Source: Flavobacterium cerinum (lineage in GTDB: Bacteria; Bacteroidota; Bacteroidia; Flavobacteriales; Flavobacteriaceae). Taken from it: a DNA stretch of 64,000 nucleotides. The translations under genes were made by a program, and so were the position numbers. The notes beneath the pieces were generated by a model. That model was given only the letters and a program-made list of their open reading frames with translations. It was not told where the DNA came from and made no database searches. The stretch is taken from the NCBI RefSeq assembly GCF_004028155.1, contig NZ_SBII01000007.1, forward strand, positions 62,001 through 126,000, written 5' to 3'. This document shows positions 24,510 to 32,493 of the stretch, piece after piece (position 1 is the first letter of the stretch; the number at the start of each line of letters is the position of its first letter).

Positions 24510-25451
24510 ATGATGATAGAAAAACATATATCGGCTTTATTGTATCGTTACCAGTGCGTTACTGTTCCCGGGTTTGGTGCATTCCTTACCGAGATACAGT
24601 CTGCGCAGTTAAATAATGACACTCATACCTTCTATCCACCAAAAAAACTAATTTCCTTTAATGCGAATTTAAAGAATAATGATGGGCTTTTAGCCAATCA
24701 TATCGCCTTACAGGAAAAAATTTCTTACGATCAGGCAGTTGCTAATATCAGCCGTGAGATAGAATCATGGTTTGATAAGCTTCAAAGCCATCAAACAGTG
24801 GTACTTAAGAATTTAGGAGAAATGACTTACAACGTTGAAGGCAGTCTTGTTTTCGTGCCAAACACTCCTATAAATTATTTTACCGACGCTTTTGGTCTTA
24901 GTACCATAATATCGCCGGCAGTAAGAAGAGAAGAGCTAAAAGCAGAGGTTGAAGCTTTAGAAGAAAAAGCACCTATCATATTCACTCCTGAAAGAAGAAA
25001 GAATTACTCTTACCTTAAATATGCAGCGGTGTTTGCTCTTATGACAAGCATAGGCGGTGCAGGTTTTAAAATGTATCGTGATAACAAAATAGATCAGGAA
25101 ACATTACTGGTAGAGCAATCTGTCCAGGAAAAAGTAAACAACAAAATACAGCAGGCGACTTTCTTTATAGAAAATCCGCTTCCTGCGGTTAAGCTTTCAC
25201 TTAAAGAAGACAAATCTACTTATCCATACCACGTGGTTGCAGGTGCTTTTCGAAGCAAAGCAAATGCTGCTAAAGCTATGAAAGAACTTATCGCTAAAGG
25301 ATTTAAAGCGCGCCAGCTGGAGAAAAACCAATTTGGATTATACCCTGTTTTATATGGTAGTTTTGCAACGTATGCAGATGCACATCAAAACATGAAAAAA
25401 ATACACAAGACAGAAGACAAAGAAGCCTGGCTGCTTGTAAAAGAATTATAA
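24510..25451 (+). CDS. Membrane protein with HU-like (CCDC81 type) domains and a SPOR domain
   Basis: A 313-residue protein. Residues about 2-125 look like the two prokaryotic HU-CCDC81 domains, related to DNA-binding HU/IHF (FGAFLTEIQ, VLKNLGEMTYNVEG). A membrane helix follows (about 169-188), then a periplasmic SPOR domain (about 239-312; YHVVAGAFRSKANAAKAM), which in other proteins binds denuded septal peptidoglycan. The start at 24510 is preferred over 24486, because the -7 element lies between them. This family is typical of Bacteroidota; a link between chromosome and division site is a proposal, not shown here. Confidence 0.9.
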   Translation: MMIEKHISALLYRYQCVTVPGFGAFLTEIQSAQLNNDTHTFYPPKKLISFNANLKNNDGLLANHIALQEKISYDQAVANISREIESWFDKLQSHQTVVLKNLGEMTYNVEGSLVFVPNTPINYFTDAFGLSTIISPAVRREELKAEVEALEEKAPIIFTPERRKNYSYLKYAAVFALMTSIGGAGFKMYRDNKIDQETLLVEQSVQEKVNNKIQQATFFIENPLPAVKLSLKEDKSTYPYHVVAGAFRSKANAAKAMKELIAKGFKARQLEKNQFGLYPVLYGSFATYADAHQNMKKIHKTEDKEAWLLVKEL

Positions 25452-25456
25452 AATTC

Positions 25457-25483
25457 AATCCTCCGTTTCGGGGGATTTTTTTT
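25457..25483 (+). terminator. Terminator of the HU-SPOR gene
   Basis: AATCCTCCG (25457-25465) pairs with CGGGGGATT (25469-25477), one G-T wobble, then a T-run to 25483. Confidence 0.88.
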
Positions 25484-25493
25484 GCATCTGCCC

Positions 25494-25501
25494 TATCTTT
25501 G
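25494..25501 (+). promoter_or_regulatory. -7 promoter element of the thioesterase gene
   Basis: TATCTTTG, an exact match, 12 bases before the ATG at 25514. A possible upstream TTG start (25499) falls inside this element, which argues against it. Confidence 0.6.
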
Positions 25502-25513
25502 CAAAAAAAACAT

Positions 25514-26026
25514 ATGCAGGCAAAATATCCTTCAGACTCTATATGTATAATGACCGACCTGGTTTTACCGGGCGAGACCAATCCGCTTAACAACCTCTTT
25601 GGGGGCGAATTATTAGCGCGAATGGACCGTGCCGCAAGTATAGCTGCCAGAAGGCATTCACGTAGAATTGTAGTAACAGCATCGGTAAATCACGTAGCCT
25701 TTAACCGTGCTATCCCTCTGGGCAGCGTTGTTACAATAGAGGCTAAGGTATCGCGTACCTTTAGAACGTCTATGGAAATTTTCATAGATGTATGGATCGA
25801 AGACCGCGAATCGGGGAACAGAACGAAAGCCAACGAGGCTATCTATACTTTTGTAGCTGTAGATGAAACAGGAAGACCTGTAGAGGTTCCACTTATTGAA
25901 CCTGAAACAGAAATTGAAAAACAACGATTTGAAGCAGCATTGCGACGCAAACAACTAAGCTTAGTACTTGCCGGTAAATTAGCTCCAAATGAAGCTACCG
26001 AACTCAAAGCATTATTTATGTCATAA
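25514..26026 (+). CDS. Acyl-CoA thioesterase, hotdog fold
   Basis: A 170-residue hydrolase that splits acyl-CoA to free acid and CoA. It resembles the YciA/BACH group: N-terminal LVLPGETNPLNNLFGGELLARMD, with N and G residues lining the active site, then ASVNHVAFNRAIPLGSVV and a C-terminal helical tail. The ATG at 25514 is chosen over an in-frame TTG at 25499 because of the promoter element. Chain-length preference is not readable from sequence. Monocistronic, between two terminators. Confidence 0.9.
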   Translation: MQAKYPSDSICIMTDLVLPGETNPLNNLFGGELLARMDRAASIAARRHSRRIVVTASVNHVAFNRAIPLGSVVTIEAKVSRTFRTSMEIFIDVWIEDRESGNRTKANEAIYTFVAVDETGRPVEVPLIEPETEIEKQRFEAALRRKQLSLVLAGKLAPNEATELKALFMS

Positions 26027-26056
26027 AAAAAACCCGCTCATGAGCGGGTTTTTTTT
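26025..26056. terminator. Bidirectional terminator between the thioesterase and LytM genes
   Basis: CCCGCTCA (26033-26040) and TGAGCGGG (26041-26048) form a perfect palindrome flanked by A8 and T8, serving both convergent genes. Confidence 0.92.
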
Positions 26057-26065
26057 ATGCTTTTA

Positions 26066-27403
26066 TTATTTCGTTATCCAGCTCGATGGATTAAGCGGTG
26101 TTGTATTTTGCATGATATAAAACGTTAGTGCCGTTTTACCCGATGGGCTTGTTGCCACTGTACCTATAGTATCTTTGGTACTCACCTTATCTCCGGTTCT
26201 TACATTTATAGTACTCAGGTTACAGTATACTGTTATAAAGTCACCATGGCTTATTAATACGATCTTATTTCTTGTACCGCCTATAACCTGTACATCCAGT
26301 ACTTCACCATTAAAGATAGATCGTACAGTAGTACCCGGTTTCGTAGTAATTTCGATACTCTTGCTGTCTATCTGGAAATTATTCCCAAATGGATCTCTTT
26401 GCAAACCAAACTTAACAGATACAGCTCCCTCTGCAACCGGCCATGGTAATTTACCTTTATTCGCCTTAAAGCTGTCCGACTCCAGTTTACTTTCTTTAGT
26501 AAGTGTGATCTTGTTTGTTGTTGCTTTAGTAGCAGGTGCAGCTTTTGCAGCAGCGACAGCGGTTTCTTTTCCCTTTTTCTTCTCAGCAGGTGTTGCTTTG
26601 GCAGCAGCAGCCTTCACAGCGGCGGCTTTAGCGGCAGCGGTTTTGGCAGCAGCTTTTTCTGCGGCTCTTTTATTAGCCGCAATAATAGCATCTTTAATAA
26701 TCTTATCGATTTTTCTATCAATGTCTTTTTGTTCCTTTTGCTTTTTCTTAATATCAGCAGCATATTTTTTCTTATCCTTCTGGATACTCTTCACCAACTG
26801 CTCCTGCTCTTCCTTATCTTTTTCTAATACTTCCTTTTGATCTTCACTTTCGGCAAGCAGCTTTTCTTTTTCTTTTTTCTGTCCGCCAAGTGCTGCATCT
26901 AACCTTTCGGCTTCAGCCATTTTGCTTTTAATTTCTTCACCCTGTATTTTCCTGAAACTGCTAAACTGTTTCATATACTGCATACGTTTATAGGCCTGAA
27001 GAAACGTTTCAGACGAAAGTATAAACATAATACGGCTTTGTTCTGATCGGTTTTTATAAGCCTTCACAATCATGTTGGCATAATCTTCCTTAAGTACATT
27101 AAGCTCTTTAGTAAGCTTATTTATTTTGATCTGATTGGTATAGATGTCATCGGTGAGCAGGCGGGTTTGCTTCGTGGTAGTACTGATAAGATTTTCGCTA
27201 AGCTTAATTTTAGTACGGTTATCGTCTATTTTATTAAGCACTGTTTTCTCTTTCTTGTTTTCTTTACTTACAAGATTTCGCAGCTCTTCCATTTCTTTAA
27301 GTATTTGCGCCTTGCGCTCTTCCAGCTTTTTTTGCTGAGCACTTTGCCCCCAGCTGAGAGTAGTAAAACAAATAAGAAGAATAGTAAGGAAAAATTTTGT
27401 CAT
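26066..27403 (-). CDS. EnvC-like LytM protein, catalytically degenerate (Ala-rich paralogue)
   Basis: A 445-residue secreted protein: signal peptide (about 1-20), long coiled coil (about 22-245), Ala/Lys-rich spacer with many AAAKAA runs (about 245-300), and C-terminal LytM fold. The metallopeptidase residues are missing: the first zinc-ligand region reads IDSKSIEI, and the usual HxH is replaced by TALTFYI. This is the EnvC pattern, where such proteins switch on amidases instead of cutting peptidoglycan. The ATG at 27403 follows a -7 element at 27425; an in-frame ATG at 27448 lies before that element. Its paralogue lies next to it. Partner amidase not in the window. Confidence 0.88.
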   Translation of the reverse strand: MTKFFLTILLICFTTLSWGQSAQQKKLEERKAQILKEMEELRNLVSKENKKEKTVLNKIDDNRTKIKLSENLISTTTKQTRLLTDDIYTNQIKINKLTKELNVLKEDYANMIVKAYKNRSEQSRIMFILSSETFLQAYKRMQYMKQFSSFRKIQGEEIKSKMAEAERLDAALGGQKKEKEKLLAESEDQKEVLEKDKEEQEQLVKSIQKDKKKYAADIKKKQKEQKDIDRKIDKIIKDAIIAANKRAAEKAAAKTAAAKAAAVKAAAAKATPAEKKKGKETAVAAAKAAPATKATTNKITLTKESKLESDSFKANKGKLPWPVAEGAVSVKFGLQRDPFGNNFQIDSKSIEITTKPGTTVRSIFNGEVLDVQVIGGTRNKIVLISHGDFITVYCNLSTINVRTGDKVSTKDTIGTVATSPSGKTALTFYIMQNTTPLNPSSWITK

Positions 27404-27424
27404 GCGAAAAAAGGAAAATTTTGT

Positions 27425-27432
27425 CAAAGGTA
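27425..27432 (-). promoter_or_regulatory. -7 promoter element of the downstream LytM gene
   Basis: The minus strand reads TACCTTTG, exact match, 21 bases before the ATG at 27403. This separates the gene from its paralogue's operon, which ends in a terminator at 27522-27547. Confidence 0.6.
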
Positions 27433-27521
27433 AGAGTATTATAGCCAATGTTAATAATCACAGTTTCATTTTGTGAGGTTTAACATTGTTTTTTTTGATT
27501 TGACACAGGACTGTCTAAAAG

Positions 27522-27547
27522 AAAAGTCCCACCTAAGTGAGACTTTT
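27522..27547 (-). terminator. Terminator of the envelope operon ending with the second LytM gene
   Basis: AAAAGTCCCAC (27522-27532) pairs with GTGAGACTTTT (27537-27547) with one mismatch; U-run on the minus strand. Confidence 0.8.
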
Positions 27548-27555
27548 AAATACTA

Positions 27556-28791
27556 TTATAGTGGCGCTATCCAGGATGACGGATTAAGGTAGGTCGTGTT
27601 TTGCAACACAAAGAATTTAAGAACTGTTTTGCCAGATCCAGGGTTTGTGTATACCGTACCTATTTTTTCTTTAGTACCTACTTTATCTCCCGATTTTACA
27701 TTTACCGAAGCAAGGTTATAATACACCGTGATGAAATCACCGTGTTGTATATATACCACCTTATTCCCGGATATTATTTGAACGCTCATTACTTCACCTC
27801 CAAATACAGCTCTTGCCGACGATCCGCTTTCGGTAGTGATTTCAACACCACTGTTGTGTATCTCTATCGTTTTTAATACCGGGTGCGGCTGATCACCATA
27901 ACCCAGTGAAACATATCCTTTTTCAACAGGCCATGGCAGTTTACCTTTATTAGCTTTAAAGTTATCAGCTATTAGCTTCCCTTCTTTTGTCAGTACAATT
28001 TTGTTAGGTCCGGTGGTAGCCGACTCCGATTTTTCAGATCCTGATTTTGCCGATTTTTTATTAGCCGCAGCAATAGCGTCCCTAACCATTCTATCGATCT
28101 GCCTTTGAATTTCTCTTGCTTCCTGCTGTTTTTTCTTAATGTCAGCCGTATATTTTTTCTTATCCTTTTGGATACTCTTAACCAACTGTTCCTGGTCTTC
28201 CTTATCTTTTTCTAACAGCTGTTTTTGCTTTTCACTTTCAGTAAGCAATTTTTGTTTCTGTTTTTTCTGGCCGTCTAATGTTACATTAAGATTTTCGAGC
28301 TCGGCCATTTTAGTCTTAATTTCTTCACCCTGTACTTTTCTAAAGCTGGCATACTGTTTCATGTACTGCATACGCTTATAAGCCTGAAGAAAAGTCTCAG
28401 ACGATAGAATAAACATAATGCGGCTTTGTTCCGAACGGCTTTTATAAGCTCTTACAACCATATTGGTGTAATCTTCTTTAAGCACGCCAAGCTCACTATT
28501 AAGTTTATTTATCTTAAGATGGTTGGTATAAATATCATCCGTAAGCAGACGGGTCTGTTTACTTGTAGTATTGATCAGTTTTTCACTCAGCTTTATCTTG
28601 CTGTTGTTTTCATAAATTTTACTCAGTACCGATTTTTCTTTTTTGTTTTCCTTACTCACGAGGTTTTGCAACTCCATCATCTCTTTTAATATCTGCGCTT
28701 TGCGCAACTCCAGTTTTTTCTGCTGGTCGCTTTGGCTCCAGCCAAGTGTGGTAAAGCCAATGAGAAGAATAGTAAGGAAAAACTTTGCCAT
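27556..28791 (-). CDS. EnvC-like LytM protein, catalytically degenerate
   Basis: A 411-residue paralogue of the protein encoded next to it, nearly identical over stretches of the coiled coil (SSETFLQAYKRMQYMKQ) but without the Ala-rich spacer. It has a signal peptide (WSQ-SDQ near 19-20), a coiled coil (about 22-245) and a LytM domain (about 300-411). One histidine of the fold survives (HNSGVEI), but the ligand aspartate is E and the HxH is VLKFFVL, so hydrolase activity is unlikely. It ends the flippase-dut-nucleotidyltransferase-TPR-DUF4292 operon. An activator of a cell-division amidase is the best guess. Confidence 0.88.
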   Translation of the reverse strand: MAKFFLTILLIGFTTLGWSQSDQQKKLELRKAQILKEMMELQNLVSKENKKEKSVLSKIYENNSKIKLSEKLINTTSKQTRLLTDDIYTNHLKINKLNSELGVLKEDYTNMVVRAYKSRSEQSRIMFILSSETFLQAYKRMQYMKQYASFRKVQGEEIKTKMAELENLNVTLDGQKKQKQKLLTESEKQKQLLEKDKEDQEQLVKSIQKDKKKYTADIKKKQQEAREIQRQIDRMVRDAIAAANKKSAKSGSEKSESATTGPNKIVLTKEGKLIADNFKANKGKLPWPVEKGYVSLGYGDQPHPVLKTIEIHNSGVEITTESGSSARAVFGGEVMSVQIISGNKVVYIQHGDFITVYYNLASVNVKSGDKVGTKEKIGTVYTNPGSGKTVLKFFVLQNTTYLNPSSWIAPL

Positions 28792-28803
28792 TTTATTGCA
28801 TAA

Positions 28804-29577
28804 TTAGTCTATGAAAATCTGGTTGAAACCTTCAGGTACATCATATGGGAATGTAAGGTTCTCATCAAAAGTAACCGAATTATAGTCAATATTAATCGTC
28901 ACTGTATCTTTTTGTTCTGCCTCAATTTTTATAGCTGCGGGCAGTACTGCTTTAGGATATTCTTTATAAGCCGGATATTGTATCGCCAAACTTCTTGGTT
29001 CTGTTCCTCCCTGACTAATTATCTGTTCTTTAAGCAGGTAATTAGACCCCTCAAAAAAGAACTGTTTTGTAATCGCCGACCTGTCCATAGACTGCAGCTT
29101 GTATCTCTCCTTATCTAATGATGCCTGATACATTCCTTTAGTAAGATCATAAAGTGATTCACCTGTAAGCATGTTCTGCACTTTTGCATAATCAAGCTCT
29201 GTACCCAGCCAGCGGCTCAAAACCGCATAACTGCCGTCAAAATAAGTACCATTTATTTTCTCATAATAGCTTACCCTTGTTGGGGTAATGATCGCTTTGG
29301 CCATCGTGATTCCTAAAAACCTAACACTTACTAAAATGATCTCGTCTTTCTTGATCTTTATATCTGCTGATATTTTTTGCGCCTGCTTACGGTCTTTATA
29401 ACTGGCAGATGCCTGTATGTGGAGCGTTTTAAAATCTTTAGTATTTTTGTAATGCCCATCTACAATTTCTTTTGTAGATTTTGCCTCACCAGCTGATTGT
29501 TCGCCCAATAGCGCCTGTTTGGTTTTACATGATACAAACGTGAACAATACAAATAGTATAACTATACTTTTTTTCAT
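28804..29577 (-). CDS. DUF4292 lipoprotein
   Basis: A 257-residue lipoprotein with lipobox VSC and C17. The mature domain is beta-rich and matches in outline the DUF4292 family of Bacteroidota, which looks LolA/LolB-like (inference from fold type: KTLHIQASASYKDRKQAQKISADIKIKKDEIILVS as alternating strands; quoted only in part here as KDEIILVS). Its start overlaps the end of the TPR gene by 4 bases and the LytM gene begins 12 bases after its stop, so the three are translated from one message. Function in envelope assembly is plausible but unproven. Confidence 0.85.
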   Translation of the reverse strand: MKKSIVILFVLFTFVSCKTKQALLGEQSAGEAKSTKEIVDGHYKNTKDFKTLHIQASASYKDRKQAQKISADIKIKKDEIILVSVRFLGITMAKAIITPTRVSYYEKINGTYFDGSYAVLSRWLGTELDYAKVQNMLTGESLYDLTKGMYQASLDKERYKLQSMDRSAITKQFFFEGSNYLLKEQIISQGGTEPRSLAIQYPAYKEYPKAVLPAAIKIEAEQKDTVTINIDYNSVTFDENLTFPYDVPEGFNQIFID

Positions 29578-30944
29578 TTATTACTTTTAGATTTTATAAG
29601 TTTATCTGCCTTAGCAAAGTAAGCTTCTTTTTTCTTTATATCGCCAAGTCCGCTATAGGCTTCTCCCAGCTGACGGTTAAAATTAGCTTCCAGTTCTACA
29701 TCGTCCACTACAAAATCAATGCCGTTATCTAGCCAGTCTTTGGCTTTACCAAATTGTTTCATTTGGTTAGCACCTAATCCTGCAAAATAATAGAGTCGTG
29801 CATGCGTAGGATAAATATCAATATAATCTGTCGATTTTTTCAGAAGGTTATCATATTGCGCACTTTCTGCATAGGTATAAAGCAATAGCTCTACACTTTC
29901 AATATCGTCCGGTTTTTCTGCCAGGCTTTTTTCAAGATAATGTATTGCCTCCTTATACTTGGCTTTATTAATGAAAAATTTGCCAACCTCTTTTGCTACG
30001 TTTACTTCTTTATCGTCTTCAAAATAATTTACGGCTTTTTCAAGATCGTTAGCATACTGTGAGTTGTTGCTTGCAAATATCAAAAACTCATTAAGTACTC
30101 TATGCTTAATTTTCCTGTCAATCTTTTTACTTTCCAACACCCTAAACATTGACTCCGAAGCTTTTTTACCATCATTGTTATTGATGTTAAATTTAAACAG
30201 GCTCACCTGCGCCCAGTCAGATGTTGGGATTTCTGCTTCAAGCTTCTTTGCTACTTCCTGTGCTTTTGCCTCCTGATTACTTTCAGAATACAGATAGATC
30301 AATTCAAGGTAATTGGATTCTTCCTTCGGATTTTTCTTTATAGCTTCCTCCAATGTTTCCTTCTGAGGTTTTTTGTATTTGTTGTCGCTAAGAATCTGGA
30401 GTTTATACATTTCTCTTTTATCAGATGGGCCAACCGTTTGTTCCATCTCATTAATAAGAGCCAGTGCTTTATCAAACTGCTGGGTGTACATATACAGGGA
30501 TACCAAATCTTCCTGATAATATTCTTTGCGCCACTCTGTAAGTTTTTGCACTATCGGGATCGATCTGTTAAAATCTTTCGTTTGATAGTATACATCATAA
30601 AGGCTTTGCCAGTACCAGCGATTCGTTGGTTCTATCTCTTTTGCTTTTAAAAAGGCCTTTTCTGCTTCAGGAAAGTTTCTAAGCGCAAGATAATTTTTAC
30701 CAATTTCATGATATAGCACCGGATTCTTCGGTTCTTTTACAAGGCACTTTTCAAGCGACTTAAGTGCCTTGTCATAATTCTCAATCCCTTTTTGTTTTAA
30801 TGCTTCAAAAAAATTATTTTCAAATTCTGTAGTTGCGAGTGCAATAGAATCCGGTTCTTTTGGTTCGACTTGGGCATACGAAAACGCAGAACTCAATAAC
30901 GATCCGGAAAGTACAAAGCTGTAAAAAAGGATTTTAGTTTTCAT
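29574..30944 (-). CDS. Secreted TPR-repeat protein
   Basis: A 456-residue protein with a signal peptide (about 1-24, cleavage after SYA) and TPR repeats filling most of the rest: PVLYHEIGKNYLALRNFPEA (about 55-75), DIESVELLLYTYAESAQYD and a last pair near 400-450. It probably acts as a protein-binding scaffold in the periplasm. It begins 3 bases after the nucleotidyltransferase stop and overlaps the DUF4292 gene by 4 bases. This gene order (dut, nucleotidyltransferase, TPR, DUF4292, EnvC-like) seems conserved in flavobacteria, from memory and not checked. Confidence 0.88.
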   Translation of the reverse strand: MKTKILFYSFVLSGSLLSSAFSYAQVEPKEPDSIALATTEFENNFFEALKQKGIENYDKALKSLEKCLVKEPKNPVLYHEIGKNYLALRNFPEAEKAFLKAKEIEPTNRWYWQSLYDVYYQTKDFNRSIPIVQKLTEWRKEYYQEDLVSLYMYTQQFDKALALINEMEQTVGPSDKREMYKLQILSDNKYKKPQKETLEEAIKKNPKEESNYLELIYLYSESNQEAKAQEVAKKLEAEIPTSDWAQVSLFKFNINNNDGKKASESMFRVLESKKIDRKIKHRVLNEFLIFASNNSQYANDLEKAVNYFEDDKEVNVAKEVGKFFINKAKYKEAIHYLEKSLAEKPDDIESVELLLYTYAESAQYDNLLKKSTDYIDIYPTHARLYYFAGLGANQMKQFGKAKDWLDNGIDFVVDDVELEANFNRQLGEAYSGLGDIKKKEAYFAKADKLIKSKSNK

Positions 30945-30947
30945 ATA

Positions 30948-31958
30948 TTATTCTAATACCGAATAGTCGCCTATGCTGATGCTCGTAAAATTACCGTCAA
31001 ATTTTGCATGGCTGCCTATCATGGCGTTATCTAAGTTGGCATTTTTTATAACCGAATTGGTTTGTACCAAACTGTTTTTTATTGTACTATTCTCAACTTT
31101 AGTATTGTTACCCAAAGAAACATTAGGACCTACCGTAGCATTTGTAAGCACTACACCCTCGCCAATGTAACATGGCTGAATGATCATACTGTTGTTTGAC
31201 TCTACAGTATTTGACACCAGGTTTTTTCCATCATCATGCAGGAATCCAAGCATTCTTGAATTGGTTTCTACTGTAACATTTTTATTTCCGCAATCCATCC
31301 ATTCCTCTACTTTGCCGGGAACAAATTTCATGCCTTTTAATTTCATATTCTCAAGAGCATCGGTCAATTGATATTCTCCGCTTTTCGTTATATTATTATC
31401 TAATAAATATTGAAGTTCAGCACGAAGGGTCTCACCACTTTTAAAATAATAGATACCAATGATCGCTAAATCAGATACAAAATGATCGGGTTTTTCAACA
31501 AAATCAACAATCTCATTCTTATCGTTAAGTTTCACCACTCCAAATGCACTTGGATCTTCTACCTGTTTTACCCAGATAACACTGTCTGCAGTAGTATCTA
31601 ACGTAAAATCGGCTCTAAAAAGTGTATCAGCATAGGCCACAACTACAGGCCCGCTCATCGATTCCTTAGCACTCATAATGGCATGAGCAGTACCCAGCGG
31701 CTCATCCTGATAGTAAATACTACCTTTAGCTCCCAGTTTTTCTGCAATTGCAATAAGGTCTTTTGGCACCTGAGTTCCAAAATCTTTATGAATAATAAAA
31801 GCAATCTCTTCTATATCCTGATTTATTACTCCGGCAATATCTTCAACTAATCGGTGAACTATTGGTTTTCCGGCTATCGGGATTAATGGTTTTGGTACTG
31901 TTAATGTATGTGGGCGAAGGCGCGATCCGCGGCCAGCCATAGGCACAATTATCTTCAT
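30948..31958 (-). CDS. Sugar-phosphate nucleotidyltransferase with a left-handed beta-helix tail
   Basis: A 336-residue enzyme that joins a sugar 1-phosphate to a nucleotide. The N-terminal Rossmann domain has the signature GRGSRLRPHTLTVPKPL (8-24) and the metal-site aspartate in AYADTLF; the C-terminal part (about 245-336) is a hexapeptide-repeat helix (NATVGPNVSLGNNTKVENS). The closest groups are RmlA/GlmU-like glucose-1-phosphate or mannose-1-phosphate transferases; which sugar and nucleotide cannot be decided. It lies in an operon between dut and the TPR gene. Confidence 0.88.
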   Translation of the reverse strand: MKIIVPMAGRGSRLRPHTLTVPKPLIPIAGKPIVHRLVEDIAGVINQDIEEIAFIIHKDFGTQVPKDLIAIAEKLGAKGSIYYQDEPLGTAHAIMSAKESMSGPVVVAYADTLFRADFTLDTTADSVIWVKQVEDPSAFGVVKLNDKNEIVDFVEKPDHFVSDLAIIGIYYFKSGETLRAELQYLLDNNITKSGEYQLTDALENMKLKGMKFVPGKVEEWMDCGNKNVTVETNSRMLGFLHDDGKNLVSNTVESNNSMIIQPCYIGEGVVLTNATVGPNVSLGNNTKVENSTIKNSLVQTNSVIKNANLDNAMIGSHAKFDGNFTSISIGDYSVLE

Positions 31959-31987
31959 CTATCAATTTCTCTTAAATACGTTCTCTA

Positions 31988-32422
31988 TTATTTTACTCCT
32001 GTACTACCAAAGCCGCCTTCTCCACGAGAAGTCTCGGTAAGTACTTCCACTTCATTCCATTCGGCACGTTCATGCTTTGCAACGATCAGCTGTGCTATAC
32101 GCTCACCGTTTTCTACGGTAAAAGGCTCATTGGATAAATTTACCAAAATTACCCCTATCTCTCCTCTATAATCGGCATCAATTGTACCAGGGCTGTTAAG
32201 CACCGTTACTCCTTTTTTAGCAGCAAGTCCGCTTCTCGGGCGCACCTGAGCCTCATAACCTATTGGCAGTTCAATAAACAACCCTGTTTTAACGATTGCA
32301 CGTCCAAGTGGAGCTAATACAATCGGCTCCTCAAGGTTTGCCCTAAGATCCATTCCTGCAGAAGCTATTGTTTCATAGTTAGGCAGAGCATGACCCGACC
32401 TGTTTATTATATTAATTGTCAT
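31988..32422 (-). CDS. dut: Deoxyuridine 5'-triphosphate nucleotidohydrolase
   Basis: Cleaves dUTP to dUMP and pyrophosphate, keeping uracil out of DNA and feeding dTMP synthesis. The 144-residue trimeric-type dUTPase has all the motifs: [16 protein letters not shown], the catalytic [20 protein letters not shown] and the C-terminal [10 protein letters not shown] that closes over the active site. It lies downstream of the flippase gene and 29 bases before the nucleotidyltransferase. Confidence 0.97.
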   Translation of the reverse strand: MTINIINRSGHALPNYETIASAGMDLRANLEEPIVLAPLGRAIVKTGLFIELPIGYEAQVRPRSGLAAKKGVTVLNSPGTIDADYRGEIGVILVNLSNEPFTVENGERIAQLIVAKHERAEWNEVEVLTETSRGEGGFGSTGVK

Positions 32423-32493
32423 TTTCTATTTATTACTTAAATCAAATATCAAAATACTATTGTTAATTACCAAGGCATTCGCCCTAATTATCA

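Noticed and set aside
26175..26840. 221-residue plus-strand frame opposite the first LytM gene
   Set aside because: It mirrors the Ala/Lys-rich spacer and coiled coil (GCA/AAA codons read backward) and has no start context or family resemblance.
26066..28791. The two LytM proteins as active M23 peptidases
   Set aside because: Zinc ligands and HxH motifs are replaced in both, so an EnvC-like activator role fits better.
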